A stretch of 14,517 nt of DNA from the NCBI GenBank assembly GCA_003819755.1, contig RPQK01000091.1, positions 1 through 14,517 of the forward strand, read 5' to 3'. Below are positions 5,198 through 13,121 of this stretch, one piece after another. A program made the position numbers and the translations under genes. Source of the DNA: Acidobacteriota bacterium (lineage in GTDB: Bacteria > Acidobacteriota > UBA6911 > RPQK01). The notes under the pieces are model-generated. The model was given only the letters and a program-made list of their open reading frames with translations. It did not search any database and had not been told where the DNA came from. Every line of letters starts with the position of its first letter. Position 1 is the first letter of the stretch.

Positions 5198-6550
5198 TCA
5201 CTCGCGGCCGGTCAGACCATATTCCTTCAGCCGGTACTGGAGCGTTCGGAGGCTGATATCGAGTTGTTCGGCCGTCCGTCGCCGATCTCCAGCATTGGCT
5301 TCCAGGGCTTTAAGTATCGCCGTCTTTTCGATTTCGGCCAGAGTGCGGGCCGGATTAAGCGCTGTCAGAGGACGAGGGATCTGAACCGGCAGATCCTCGG
5401 GAATGATTTCCACCGATCGAGCAATGATAAGGGCGCGCTCAATCGCGTTCTGGAGCTCGCGCACGTTCCCGGGCCATTCGTGGTTGTACAGCACTGACTT
5501 CGCTTCAACGGAGAGCTTTTTGGGACCGATTCCCATCCGCTTGACCAGTTTCGTCAGGAAGTGTTCGGCCACGGGGATGATATCTTCCTTGCGCTCGCGC
5601 AGCGGGGGCAGGTGAATAGGGAAAACGTTGAGCCGATAATACAGGTCTTCTCTGAAACTTCCGCTTTTGAGGCAACCGGCCAGATCGCGGTTGGTGGCCG
5701 CGATGACACGTACATCGACGGTGATTGTCTTCGTCCCCCCCACGCGCTCAAACTCTCTCTCCTGAAGCACGCGCAGAAGCTTGGCCTGCAGGTCCATGTT
5801 CATCTCGGCGACTTCATCGAGAAACAGAGTGCCACCGTGTGCCAGTTCGAAGCGCCCTTGCCGAGTTTGAGTTGCGCCGGTAAAAGCTCCCTTCTCATGT
5901 CCGAAGAGCTCCGATTCGAGGAGCGTCTCGGTGATAGCGGCGCAGTTGAGGGCGACGAACGGAGCATCGCTGCGTGGACTTGCCCGGTGTATGAACCTGG
6001 CCAGAACTTCTTTTCCGGTTCCCGATTCGCCAGTAAGGAGCACGGTCGTCGTTTGCGGTGCCACGCGAGCCCCGAGCTCGAGAGCCTTCTTCATGGGCTG
6101 GCTTTCGGCCACGATATCGGCGATCGGGAAATTCACTTCGCTTTCGGCACGTTGGACGAGTCTTTCGTTCTGCAGGATCCTCTGTTCCAGCAAACGGGAC
6201 ACCACGAGCCTCAGTTCATCCGGACTCTTTAGCGGCTTCGTGAGGTAGTCGGCGGCTCCTAGCTTAATCGCTTCCACAGCGGTCTGAATGGAGCCGAACG
6301 CGGTCAGTACCACGACCGGGGTCTCGGGAGCATTATCCCTTATCCACCGGACCAGCTCGGAACCCGACATATTGGGCATCCGTTCATCGGTGATGACCAG
6401 GTCGAAGTTCCGGTGACTCAGGAGCTGGCGAGCTTCTTCTCCGGTTGCTGCCGTTACAACGGTGAAGTCTTTCTCGAGGACCGCGCGCATGAGCTGGCGT
6501 TGCGGGGCCTCGTCATCAGCAACCAGAATCGAGAACTTTACCTTTTGCAT
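5198..6550 (-). CDS. NtrC-family sigma-54-dependent response regulator
   Basis: 450 aa with the full three-part layout. Receiver domain 1-120: acidic pair D12/D13, phospho-acceptor D55 (LVITDERMP), T83, K105 (LTKPL). AAA+ domain about 130-370: Walker A GESGTGKE (164-171), the sigma-54 contact loop GAFTGA (211-216), Walker B GGTLFLDE (229-236), and FREDLYYRLNVFPI with arginine-finger candidates (R300, R306). C-terminal Fis-type helix-turn-helix, about 412-446 (RRRTAEQLDISLRTLQYRLK). Phosphorylated by the partner kinase, it should activate RNA polymerase holding sigma-54. The ATG at 6550 is five nt after the kinase stop, and its ribosome site (AAAGGA) overlaps that stop, so the pair is cotranscribed. 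No sigma-54 promoter was found by eye in the window; targets unknown. Confidence 0.95.
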   Translation of the reverse strand: MQKVKFSILVADDEAPQRQLMRAVLEKDFTVVTAATGEEARQLLSHRNFDLVITDERMPNMSGSELVRWIRDNAPETPVVVLTAFGSIQTAVEAIKLGAADYLTKPLKSPDELRLVVSRLLEQRILQNERLVQRAESEVNFPIADIVAESQPMKKALELGARVAPQTTTVLLTGESGTGKEVLARFIHRASPRSDAPFVALNCAAITETLLESELFGHEKGAFTGATQTRQGRFELAHGGTLFLDEVAEMNMDLQAKLLRVLQEREFERVGGTKTITVDVRVIAATNRDLAGCLKSGSFREDLYYRLNVFPIHLPPLRERKEDIIPVAEHFLTKLVKRMGIGPKKLSVEAKSVLYNHEWPGNVRELQNAIERALIIARSVEIIPEDLPVQIPRPLTALNPARTLAEIEKTAILKALEANAGDRRRTAEQLDISLRTLQYRLKEYGLTGRE

Positions 6551-6555
6551 CGGGC

Positions 6556-7869
6556 CTATCCTTTCGCTGCACCTACTGCCGCCTGAGGGTCGGGGACAGG
6601 AGGCATTCGAGCCGGCAGGATTAACCGGCAGACCGCGCCTTTCGGCTCTCGACTACGGAGGTCGATGGTGCCTCCAAGCCGTTCGACAATCTGGCGGGAG
6701 ACGGCGAGCCCAAGCCCGGTTCCTCGGGTCTTGGTAGTGACAAAGGGCTGAAAGAGCTCTTCCGGATCCTGGTCTCTCAACCCCGTGCCTTCGTCGCAGA
6801 TCTGGACGAGGTAATTCTGCCCGGAACCATCAATGCTTATCTCGATTTTCGAGTTGGAGGGCGACGCCTCAATGGCGTTCAGGAGAACGTTAAGGAGTAC
6901 CTGTCTGAGCCCGTCGGCATCCGCTCGTACGAGTGCAGGAGGGTCAGGGTCGGGCAGCTTGAACTCGATGTTCTTCTCGACCGTTTGGCTGCGCAGTGCC
7001 TCGGCAACCCCCGCGACGATCGGTGTCAGGTCGAGTTCGACTGAGTTGATCGGGCGGGGACGGGCGAAAGCCAGCAGGTCGGTGACCAGCCGCTCCAACC
7101 GTTCGGCCTCCGTAACCACGGTCGTCATCAATTCCTGCGTATCATGATCCGGTGGAAGGCGTTCCTGCGCTACCTGGGTTAGCCCTTTGATCGCACCGAG
7201 AGGGTTTCTGATCTCGTGAGCCAGAGTGGCGGAGAGTCGACCGAGAGCCGCCAGGTGACGTTGGGACTCCTGCTCGACTTGCAGCTCCACGAAACCATGA
7301 AGAGTCCGGAGGAAGAAATAGCCGAGGACGGCGAGTGCCAAAATGGCCAGCGAGGATACGCCAAGATGGAAATATGCCTGGCGCGTGATAAATCCCGCAC
7401 TCGATCGATCTATCCCTATTCGCAATTGGAGCCGGGCCGGCTGGTCGCCGCCTTGCTCCTCCCAAGGCCCGGGCCGACCGAATCTCCCACCTTGCCTCTC
7501 TCGGCGCGGAGTCCGCACCGCGGTCTGCGAGAAGTACAGCGCATTCGACTCATGGCCATTGGTTGTCAGAGCCTGACCGTTCGGATCAATAAGGGCGAGA
7601 TACTTCAGCCAGGGATAGGAGCCTGACTGCATTGTTTCGTCCATGATTTGGCGCCAGGCTTCGGGGTCGAGCCTATCGGGACCTCGAAGCCGATCGGTCA
7701 ACAACCCTGAAATCTGGTGAGTCCTGTCCTCCAGATACAGGTTGCGCAAATCGATCATGCTCGTGAAACTCAGAACGGCGGAAGCCGCCATTGCGAGACA
7801 GACGACCGCGACAGCGCCGACAAAGACTCGGGTAGGGAAGTGCGCGTAGGTCCCCGTGTGCAAGCTCAT
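6556..7869 (-). CDS. Membrane sensor histidine kinase, partner of the NtrC-type regulator
   Basis: 437 aa from ATG at 7869. Transmembrane helix 1 about 14-36, extracytoplasmic sensor region about 37-165, helix 2 about 167-190, then HisKA with LAHEIRNPLGAIKG (phospho-acceptor H218), and HATPase_c with N-box NVLLNAIEA (N327, N331), G1 box DEGTGL (359-364) and G2 box GTGLGL (383-388). No HAMP or PAS domain is apparent: helix 2 leads straight into HisKA, as in ZraS/NtrB-like kinases that drive sigma-54 regulators. The sensor part has no domain I recognise and contains an odd Arg/Gly-rich run around 119-141. The frame is open 29 codons further upstream, but this has no supporting signals, while a -10 box lies 7 nt before the chosen ATG. 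Confidence 0.93.
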   Translation of the reverse strand: MSLHTGTYAHFPTRVFVGAVAVVCLAMAASAVLSFTSMIDLRNLYLEDRTHQISGLLTDRLRGPDRLDPEAWRQIMDETMQSGSYPWLKYLALIDPNGQALTTNGHESNALYFSQTAVRTPRRERQGGRFGRPGPWEEQGGDQPARLQLRIGIDRSSAGFITRQAYFHLGVSSLAILALAVLGYFFLRTLHGFVELQVEQESQRHLAALGRLSATLAHEIRNPLGAIKGLTQVAQERLPPDHDTQELMTTVVTEAERLERLVTDLLAFARPRPINSVELDLTPIVAGVAEALRSQTVEKNIEFKLPDPDPPALVRADADGLRQVLLNVLLNAIEASPSNSKIEISIDGSGQNYLVQICDEGTGLRDQDPEELFQPFVTTKTRGTGLGLAVSRQIVERLGGTIDLRSREPKGAVCRLILPARMPPVPDPQAAVGAAKG

Positions 7870-7876
7870 TGCGGAT

Positions 7877-7905
7877 ATTCTAGTCTTCGACACGACTGGT
7901 TTCGA
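7877..7905 (-). promoter_or_regulatory. Putative promoter of the kinase/regulator operon
   Basis: TAGAAT on the minus strand (7882-7877) lies 7 nt before the kinase ATG at 7869, with a weaker TCGAAA -35 (four of six) 17 bp further upstream. There is no ribosome site, so the transcript would be leaderless or nearly so. Moderate support only. Confidence 0.4.
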
Positions 7906-8118
7906 GAGGCGGGTGGAGGTTCTGCCCGGAAGACCTGGGAAGTATCGGCGCTCCACTCACGCATGGGGTATGGGGAGGCAACGGATCTTGAAAACCACGA
8001 CACAGTGGCCGATCTGAGGAAAGCCCGAGGATGTCCAGATAACTACCTGAGTGGCGATGAGGACGGGCGGCATTGCGCTGGGTGGTCAGCGCTCCGTGCT
8101 GCCGGCTGACTGCTGTCC

Positions 8119-9453
8119 TTAAGCTTGTTTCTGAGCCATCTTGAAGTGCTTCTCCATGACGATCTGAAGAATCGTGCGATCCGCCTCAATCATCCCCTGG
8201 GTGCTCACGGTGCCGATGTTCTTCATCGTTTGCTCCGGCGAGGCGTCGATAATGCCGTCCCTGTGGTGCACTCTCACTCCCTGAAGGGAGAACAGCGCCG
8301 CCTGCACGGCGCAAGCCGCCGCTGTCGCAAGTTTCAGCGAACAACCGGCCTTCGCACCATCGCAGATCACCCCTGCCAAATCCTCGCTCAGGTTTTTGAT
8401 CGCGTTGGCGATATCCAAGACCGTTCCTCCCATGAGATGAGTGATACCGGCCGCGGCCCCGGCTCCTGCGGCGATTGAGCAGCCGCAAAGCGCCGAAAGC
8501 CGTCCGGTGTGTGCTTTCACGTAAGCTGTAACAATGTGACTTAGCGCAATCGACTCAAGAACCGTTTTCGGCTCGCAGTCGAGATAGTCCTTGACTGCCC
8601 AGATGGGCAGGATTGCGGTCAGACCGTGATTCCCGCTTCCCCCCGAACTCATTGCCGGCAGTTTCGCTCCAGCCATCCGTGCGTCGGATGCGGCCGACGT
8701 CATTATCTTCGCGGCCAGCCCCATGTCCCTTGCCACCAGCTTCTGTCTGGCCAGCCTTTCGAGCGTCTTGCCCACTCCCAACCCCGATCCCTGTTTCAAT
8801 CCATACTCTGCCAGTCGAACATTGAACTGAACGCCTTCCTCGAGAAAGGCTATATCCTCGTCATCCAGGTCGTCGACAAGTCGGACCAACTGTTCAAGCG
8901 ACAAGCCTTTCAGCCAAGCCTCAAGCTCTTTCAGGTCCCTCCCGTTGCCTCCGTGTTGGCCGGCTTCCAGCAAAGGATGTGCCATCAGTTGTTCACCGTT
9001 GACCGACAGATGAACGATGTTGTCGTGGGCATCTTCGATGACTGAGCAGGCAGTCCCAGTGGAGGCCGTAACCTCCGTGCGTATGAACAGGCGCTTTTGA
9101 TCCGGCAGCACGTTCAGCTTGACCCGGTTGGCGTTCACCAGATCGCTGGCACGCGAGGTCGCATCCTCGGTGACGGGCTCAAGAACTTGTAGTCCTAACG
9201 TGGCGTCTCCGCCAATGGCACCAAGTGCGCTGGCCGCCGGTAACCCGTACAACTCGCCGCCACCGGGAATCGAAACTGCAGCGCCGTTCTTGTAAACATT
9301 GGCATCGACCCAAACTTCGATCATCTCGATTTCGGCAGAGCCGCCGAGCAGGGAAGTGGCTGCCGCGGCTCCCAGTGCGACGGCAGCAGGTTCTGTACAG
9401 CCGAGAGCGGGACTTACCTCGATCCTCAATAGGTCCTTGACCGTGAAAGGCAT
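8119..9453 (-). CDS. CyuA/L-cysteine desulfidase (UPF0597, serine-dehydratase alpha-like)
   Basis: 444 aa, normal for the family. These cytosolic [4Fe-4S] enzymes degrade L-cysteine to pyruvate, ammonia and sulfide (CdsB of Methanocaldococcus, CyuA/YhaM of E. coli). Recognisable are SPALGCTEPAAVALG with C19 near the N-terminus, SSGGSGNHG (269-277), SALCGCSIAAGAGAAAG with C323/C325, and GVICDGAKAGCSLK with C364/C371; the last cysteines with C323 or C325 are the likely cluster ligands. Start: ATG at 9453 with GGAGGAG immediately upstream; the open frame extends 20 codons further without signals. It is separated by 249 nt from the kinase gene, so it is probably a separate transcript. Whether the actual substrate is cysteine or another thiol amino acid cannot be told. 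Confidence 0.92.
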   Translation of the reverse strand: MPFTVKDLLRIEVSPALGCTEPAAVALGAAAATSLLGGSAEIEMIEVWVDANVYKNGAAVSIPGGGELYGLPAASALGAIGGDATLGLQVLEPVTEDATSRASDLVNANRVKLNVLPDQKRLFIRTEVTASTGTACSVIEDAHDNIVHLSVNGEQLMAHPLLEAGQHGGNGRDLKELEAWLKGLSLEQLVRLVDDLDDEDIAFLEEGVQFNVRLAEYGLKQGSGLGVGKTLERLARQKLVARDMGLAAKIMTSAASDARMAGAKLPAMSSGGSGNHGLTAILPIWAVKDYLDCEPKTVLESIALSHIVTAYVKAHTGRLSALCGCSIAAGAGAAAGITHLMGGTVLDIANAIKNLSEDLAGVICDGAKAGCSLKLATAAACAVQAALFSLQGVRVHHRDGIIDASPEQTMKNIGTVSTQGMIEADRTILQIVMEKHFKMAQKQA

Positions 9454-9484
9454 CACTCCTCCAAGACGTCGGGAAAGGGATGTT

Positions 9485-9513
9485 ATTCTAAGACGCGCTG
9501 ATAGTGCAGGCAA
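9485..9513 (-). promoter_or_regulatory. Putative promoter of the cysteine desulfidase gene
   Basis: Minus strand: TTGCCT (9513-9508), 17-bp spacer, TAGAAT (9490-9485). Transcription would begin near 9478, leaving a 25-nt leader that contains the strong GGAGGAG ribosome site. Confidence 0.45.
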
Positions 9514-9774
9514 GGAATGCCTTCGGCCCTATTCGCCTGACGGCCGCAGTGGTCCGCTCCCGATCTTGGGGCCCACCTGCGATTCCTTCATGAGCGGGTT
9601 ATACATTGAGGCGAGGGACGACATGGTTGCCGATGCGCAGAGCTTGCCCTCGCCGCTAATCGAGGGAGCAAAAAGTGTGCACTCCCGCGTCCCGTGAACC
9701 GGCCTCAGGGGTGGAAGGACATCCAATAAGTTCATTTTTGGCTCCATTAAGAAATCGATTTTGGCGGATTCTGT

Positions 9775-9851
9775 GAAACTGCATGTTCTCTATAGACGGA
9801 AATAGACGCCATCGACGCTGAATTCTGCATAGTCAATCGAAATGCAGTTTC
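9775..9851. repeat. 10-bp inverted repeat ending at the tRNA remnant
   Basis: GAAACTGCAT (9775-9784) and ATGCAGTTTC (9842-9851) are exact reverse complements 57 bp apart; the right copy runs into the anticodon loop of the tRNA fragment. Between them lie two ATAGACG copies spaced 10 bp. Such repeats could be recombinase-binding sites of an attachment region, but this is conjecture. Confidence 0.45.
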
Positions 9852-9893
9852 CCAAGCTGGACGTCGCGGGTTCGATTCCCGTCTCCCGCTCCA
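9849..9893 (+). other. 3' half of tRNA-Gly(CCC): probable attachment-site remnant
   Basis: From the anticodon loop on, every part of a tRNA is in place: loop TTCCCAA with anticodon CCC (9851-9853), 3' anticodon stem GCTGG, 5-nt variable loop ACGTC, T arm GCGGG-TTCGATT-CCCGT (9866-9882), acceptor strand CTCCCGC, discriminator T and encoded CCA (9891-9893). The 5' part is missing: no GCGGGAG acceptor strand, no D arm, and the base sequence before the loop (GCAGT) pairs only partly with GCTGG. The sequence matches the usual 3' end of bacterial glycine tRNAs. A tRNA 3' fragment of this kind is what integration of an element into a tRNA gene leaves at its distal end. Confidence 0.75.
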
Positions 9894-10169
9894 ATGTTTT
9901 CAATAAGTTATCCCAATCGTAGCGTCTCCCGGTCGGTTCTTAATGGAGTTTGGGGCAGCGATTCTTCTATAACATATCTTTTAATAATAAGTTGTGAGAT
10001 CGCGACTGCCAGCGGACAAGGCTTGGCATGGCGCCCATTGACTGTTTTGGACTCCCACTTCAGGCTGATCTCGCCCCATGGAGTGATTCAGAGTTGCTTC
10101 ACTGGGTGCCGGAGGGTCGTCTGATAGGCAACGGAACCGGAAGACTTCAGCGCGCCTCTCTCGCTTCAC

Positions 10170-10199
10170 TTGACCGCCAACAGGAGTCCCGACTATACT
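10170..10199 (+). promoter_or_regulatory. Promoter of padR and the ADOP permease gene
   Basis: TTGACC (10170-10175), 18-bp spacer, TATACT (10194-10199). Start of transcription would be near 10205, directly at the GGAGG ribosome site (10206-10210) of padR, giving a leader of only about 10 nt. Confidence 0.6.
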
Positions 10200-10215
10200 C
10201 ATGTTGGAGGTCTAC

Positions 10216-10557
10216 ATGAACGCGAAATCTGCTGTGCTGCAGGGCACTCTGGATCTTCTGGTTCTGAACACCCTGAATGTCATGGGGCCAATGCATGGTT
10301 ACGGCATTGCGCAACGAGTTCAACAGATCTCGCAAGAGGTCCTTCAACTCAACCAGGGCACGCTATACCCCGCTCTTTTGCGGCTTGAACAGAAAGGCTG
10401 GGTGAGATCCGACTGGGGTGTTTCGGAGAACAACCGCAGAGCGCGCTATTACTCGCTAACGAGCTCCGGCCGGGAGCAGCTCCTCGAAAAGAAGGCCGAG
10501 TGGCGACGTGTTTCGGGAGCCATTGAACGGCTTCTGGAGGCCGGATCTGGAGGTTGA
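10216..10557 (+). CDS. PadR-family transcriptional regulator
   Basis: 113 aa, the short form of PadR. LQGTLDLLVLNTLNVMGPMHGYGIAQRVQQIS begins the winged helix (roughly residues 8-39), followed by LNQGTLYPALLRLEQKGWV (46-64), the signature recognition helix, and RRARYYSLTSSGREQL (75-90), the wing; a C-terminal helix (about 90-110) serves dimerisation. The ATG at 10216 is chosen over 10201 because GGAGG lies five nt before it and the upstream ATG falls within the promoter region. The stop overlaps the ribosome site and start region of the permease gene; PadR directly before an orphan FtsX-like permease is a recurrent acidobacterial pair, where PadR is presumed to repress the operon. Confidence 0.93.
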   Translation: MNAKSAVLQGTLDLLVLNTLNVMGPMHGYGIAQRVQQISQEVLQLNQGTLYPALLRLEQKGWVRSDWGVSENNRRARYYSLTSSGREQLLEKKAEWRRVSGAIERLLEAGSGG

Positions 10558-10559
10558 AG

Positions 10560-12863
10560 GTGCCTGTTTTCCTTACACGTGTGTGGGGCCTCTTGCGTCG
10601 CCGCGCGCTGGATCGCCGGCTTGACGAAGAGTTGCGTTTCCATCTGGACATGGAAGCGGAGATGAACCGCGTCCGCGGCATGACGAGTGAAGAAGCAGAG
10701 TACGCCGCACGACGGGCATTTCGCGGCGTACAGCAGATTAAGGAGATCTATCGCGAACAAAGGGGGCTCCCGGCGATTGAGATGCTTCTGAAGGACCTGC
10801 AATACGGTTTTCGCACAATCTGGAAAAGCCCGGCCCTCATGGCGACCGCGGTGCTTTCGCTGACGCTCGGAATCGGAGCCAATACCGCAATCTTCTCGGT
10901 GATCCAGGCCGTAATGCTGCGTCCACTGCCCGTTCCATCGCCGGGTGAGCTCGTCTCGGTAGGCGACTCATCACGACCGACCGCTCTCTGGGAGGGCGGA
11001 CCCATGGTGAGTGTCTTTTCCTACCCGCTTTACCAAAGGCTGCGGGACCAGAACCGAGTTTTCACGGGGTTGCTCGCATCCGGAAGGGCGGGACGCATTC
11101 AGGCTCGTGCTGAAATGGCCGTGCTGGCTCAGGCGGCGCTGATGGACTTTGCGGGCAGCCGTCTCTCAAGGGCCGAGATCCTTGATATCCGCAGCAAGAC
11201 GGTGGAAGTAGAACCGGGCGGCCGCGGCTTTTCTTGGATCCGCAAGCACGATTCGCGGCTGCTATTTACGCTGATGGCGATTTTCGCGCTGGTATTAGTC
11301 ATCGGGTGCGCCAATGTCGCGAGTGTCCTCCTGGCGCGCGCGATGAAACGGCAGAAAGAAATTTCGATGCGGCTGGTGCTGGGTGCGAGCCGCCGGCGCC
11401 TGGTCCGCCAGTTACTCACCGAAAGCATGCTGCTGGCATCCCTGGGGGGAATTTCCGGCCTGCTGCTGGCAGGGTGGGGCAGCCGTATGATCGCTCGACT
11501 TGCGTCCAACCGAGGTGTCAATCCGATTCCGTTCGATTTGGACATTCAGCCGAATACAGCAGTGCTGGCGTTCACCGCAGCGGTGACGATTCTGACCGCC
11601 ATTCTGATGGGACTTGTTCCGGCGCTACGGTCGACAAGGATCGATCTCACGAGCGCGCTCAAGGAGAACAGCGGCGCAATGGGGCACGCGGGCGGGCGCG
11701 CAGGCAAGGCGCTGGTTATTGGGCAACTGGCGTTGTCCCTCATCTTGCTGGTCGGCGCCGGCCTGTTCATCCGAAGTCTGACCAATCTGCAAACGCTCGA
11801 TATCGGGTACTCTCGTGCCAACCTGGCGCTGTTGAAGGTTGATCTTCTCGGTAGCGGCTACGCCGAGTCCCAGCATTTTGCCATCACGCGCAGATTAATA
11901 CAGCGCCTGCTCTCGGTTCCGGGGGTAACTGGAGTAACGGTTTCCGAGAACGGGCTATTCAGCGGAACGGATTCGAACACCGATAGCCTGGTGGTGGACG
12001 GTTTCACTCCTGCGCAGCGGGAGGACTCGTCGAGCAGCTTTGATCAGGTGGGTCCACACTCTTTTCGGGTTGTCGGCGCGCCAATCATCGCCGGTCGCGA
12101 TTTTGACGAGCACGATGACGAAAGGGCGCCGGCGGTAGCGATTATCAATCAGACAATGGCGCGGTTTTATTTTGGCAACAGCGAACCGCTTGGGAAATAT
12201 CTGGCCAACGGCGGCGATCATTACACGATCGTCGGCGTGGTGAAGGACACAAAACAGCGCGACCTGAAAGGCAAGCTCGAGCGGCGTTTTTATGTGCCGC
12301 TATTTCAAAGCAAAGACCGTTTCGGGGCGTTCCATTTCACAATCAGAACGCGCGCCGAGGCCAGCGGTGTCATCCCGGCAATTCGTCGGGAAATCGAGTC
12401 ATTCGATCGCAATCTCGCCTCATCAACCGTGGAACCGGTTCGAGCTCTTGTCGATCAGAGCGCCAACGGAGACCGCATGATCGCAAGGCTTTCCGCTGTG
12501 TCCGGCGTTCTCGCTCTCGTCCTGGCAGCAAGCGGCTTGTACGGAGTGATTTCCTACTCGACGTCGCGCCGTACACCCGAGATCGGTCTACGCATGGCGC
12601 TTGGCGCGGGCAGGTCGAAGGTTATGTGGGGGGTCCTGGGTGAAACGCTCGTGCTTATACTGGCCGGATTCACTATCGGATTGCCGGGTGCGTTGCTCGC
12701 TACCAGGCCGATCGCCGGAAACCTGGTCGGCGTCACTGCGAGTGACCCGCTGACGCTTGCTGTAGCCAGCCTGGTGATGTTGCTGGTTGCTGGCCTCGCC
12801 GGTTTCGTACCCGCCTTGCGCGCTGCGCGGATCGATCCCATGGTGGCCCTGCGGCGAGAATAG
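10560..12863 (+). CDS. ADOP-type orphan ABC permease (FtsX/MacB-like), internally deleted
   Basis: 767 aa from a GTG start. Residues about 1-80 form the ADOP-specific cytoplasmic N-terminal part (LDRRLDEELRFHLDMEAEMNR). Helix 1 about 92-116, first extracytoplasmic segment about 117-213, FtsX-like block with helices about 214-236, 265-290 and 314-337, a linker helix 373-395, the second MacB-like periplasmic domain about 400-630, and a second FtsX block to the end (EIGLRMALGAGRSKVM; final PALRAARIDPMVALRRE). GTG at 10560 is preferred over TTG at 10554: GGAGG (10549-10553) has 6-nt spacing to the GTG and none to the TTG. The first extracytoplasmic domain is about half the expected size, with an abrupt change near residue 180. 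No ATPase is encoded nearby. Substrate unknown. Confidence 0.9.
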   Translation: MPVFLTRVWGLLRRRALDRRLDEELRFHLDMEAEMNRVRGMTSEEAEYAARRAFRGVQQIKEIYREQRGLPAIEMLLKDLQYGFRTIWKSPALMATAVLSLTLGIGANTAIFSVIQAVMLRPLPVPSPGELVSVGDSSRPTALWEGGPMVSVFSYPLYQRLRDQNRVFTGLLASGRAGRIQARAEMAVLAQAALMDFAGSRLSRAEILDIRSKTVEVEPGGRGFSWIRKHDSRLLFTLMAIFALVLVIGCANVASVLLARAMKRQKEISMRLVLGASRRRLVRQLLTESMLLASLGGISGLLLAGWGSRMIARLASNRGVNPIPFDLDIQPNTAVLAFTAAVTILTAILMGLVPALRSTRIDLTSALKENSGAMGHAGGRAGKALVIGQLALSLILLVGAGLFIRSLTNLQTLDIGYSRANLALLKVDLLGSGYAESQHFAITRRLIQRLLSVPGVTGVTVSENGLFSGTDSNTDSLVVDGFTPAQREDSSSSFDQVGPHSFRVVGAPIIAGRDFDEHDDERAPAVAIINQTMARFYFGNSEPLGKYLANGGDHYTIVGVVKDTKQRDLKGKLERRFYVPLFQSKDRFGAFHFTIRTRAEASGVIPAIRREIESFDRNLASSTVEPVRALVDQSANGDRMIARLSAVSGVLALVLAASGLYGVISYSTSRRTPEIGLRMALGAGRSKVMWGVLGETLVLILAGFTIGLPGALLATRPIAGNLVGVTASDPLTLAVASLVMLLVAGLAGFVPALRAARIDPMVALRRE

Positions 12864-13073
12864 GCTGGGCTGACCATGGTTAGGGATTAATAATCGTCGC
12901 GGAATACCCAACGGGCGGTTCAGATCCAATCCACCGGCACAATGCACATTCATTCATCTAGGTGCTGAAGGCTCTGTTGTGATCAGGTGAAGGGTGGGAA
13001 GCCGGTGACACTGACTCCAGCACAGGCGTTCTTTGAGAGCCCCGACGTGTCCGCTAGAACGATCCCGCCGTTA

Positions 13074-13102
13074 TTGAGACGAATCGACGAAGTGCCTAGA
13101 AT
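13074..13102 (+). promoter_or_regulatory. Putative promoter of the DinB-like gene
   Basis: TTGAGA (13074-13079), 17-bp spacer, TAGAAT (13097-13102). The transcript would begin about 13108, at the GGAGG ribosome site (13108-13112) in front of the ATG at 13122, so the leader is very short. Confidence 0.5.
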
Positions 13103-13121
13103 GATCTGGAGGTGCATTTCC

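Larger units (their letters stand above)
9514..10169. other. Long stretch without a convincing protein gene, containing a tRNA remnant
   Basis: The strand switch of the window lies here. A 72-codon open frame on the minus strand (9529-9747) and short plus-strand frames have neither ribosome sites nor recognisable domains. The sequence around 9920-10000 is AT-richer than the surroundings. What can be supported is the tRNA-Gly 3' half (9849-9893), a 10-bp inverted repeat next to it (9775-9784/9842-9851), and two ATAGACG copies 10 bp apart (9792-9798, 9802-9808). Confidence 0.6.

Noticed and set aside
5561..6232. 223-codon plus-strand frame opposite the NtrC-type regulator
   Set aside because: It is antisense to an unambiguous sigma-54 regulator with all motifs and has no ribosome site or recognisable domain.
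9529..9747. 72-codon minus-strand frame
   Set aside because: No ribosome site, no recognisable domain, composition unlike a folded protein.
9821..9893. Complete tRNA with a degenerate D arm
   Set aside because: GCAT/ATGC before the anticodon loop can mimic a short stem, but there is no acceptor 5' strand matching CTCCCGC at the required distance.
10554..10560. TTG start at 10554 for the ADOP permease
   Set aside because: The GGAGG site directly abuts the TTG; the GTG at 10560 has the right 6-nt spacing.
12870..12890. Near-palindrome CTGACCATGGTTAG after the permease gene as terminator
   Set aside because: No loop and no T-run; too short to act as an intrinsic terminator.
12987..13121. Upstream extension of the DinB-like gene
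   Set aside because: The extension has no family similarity, spans a good promoter, and a GGAGG site precedes the ATG at 13122.
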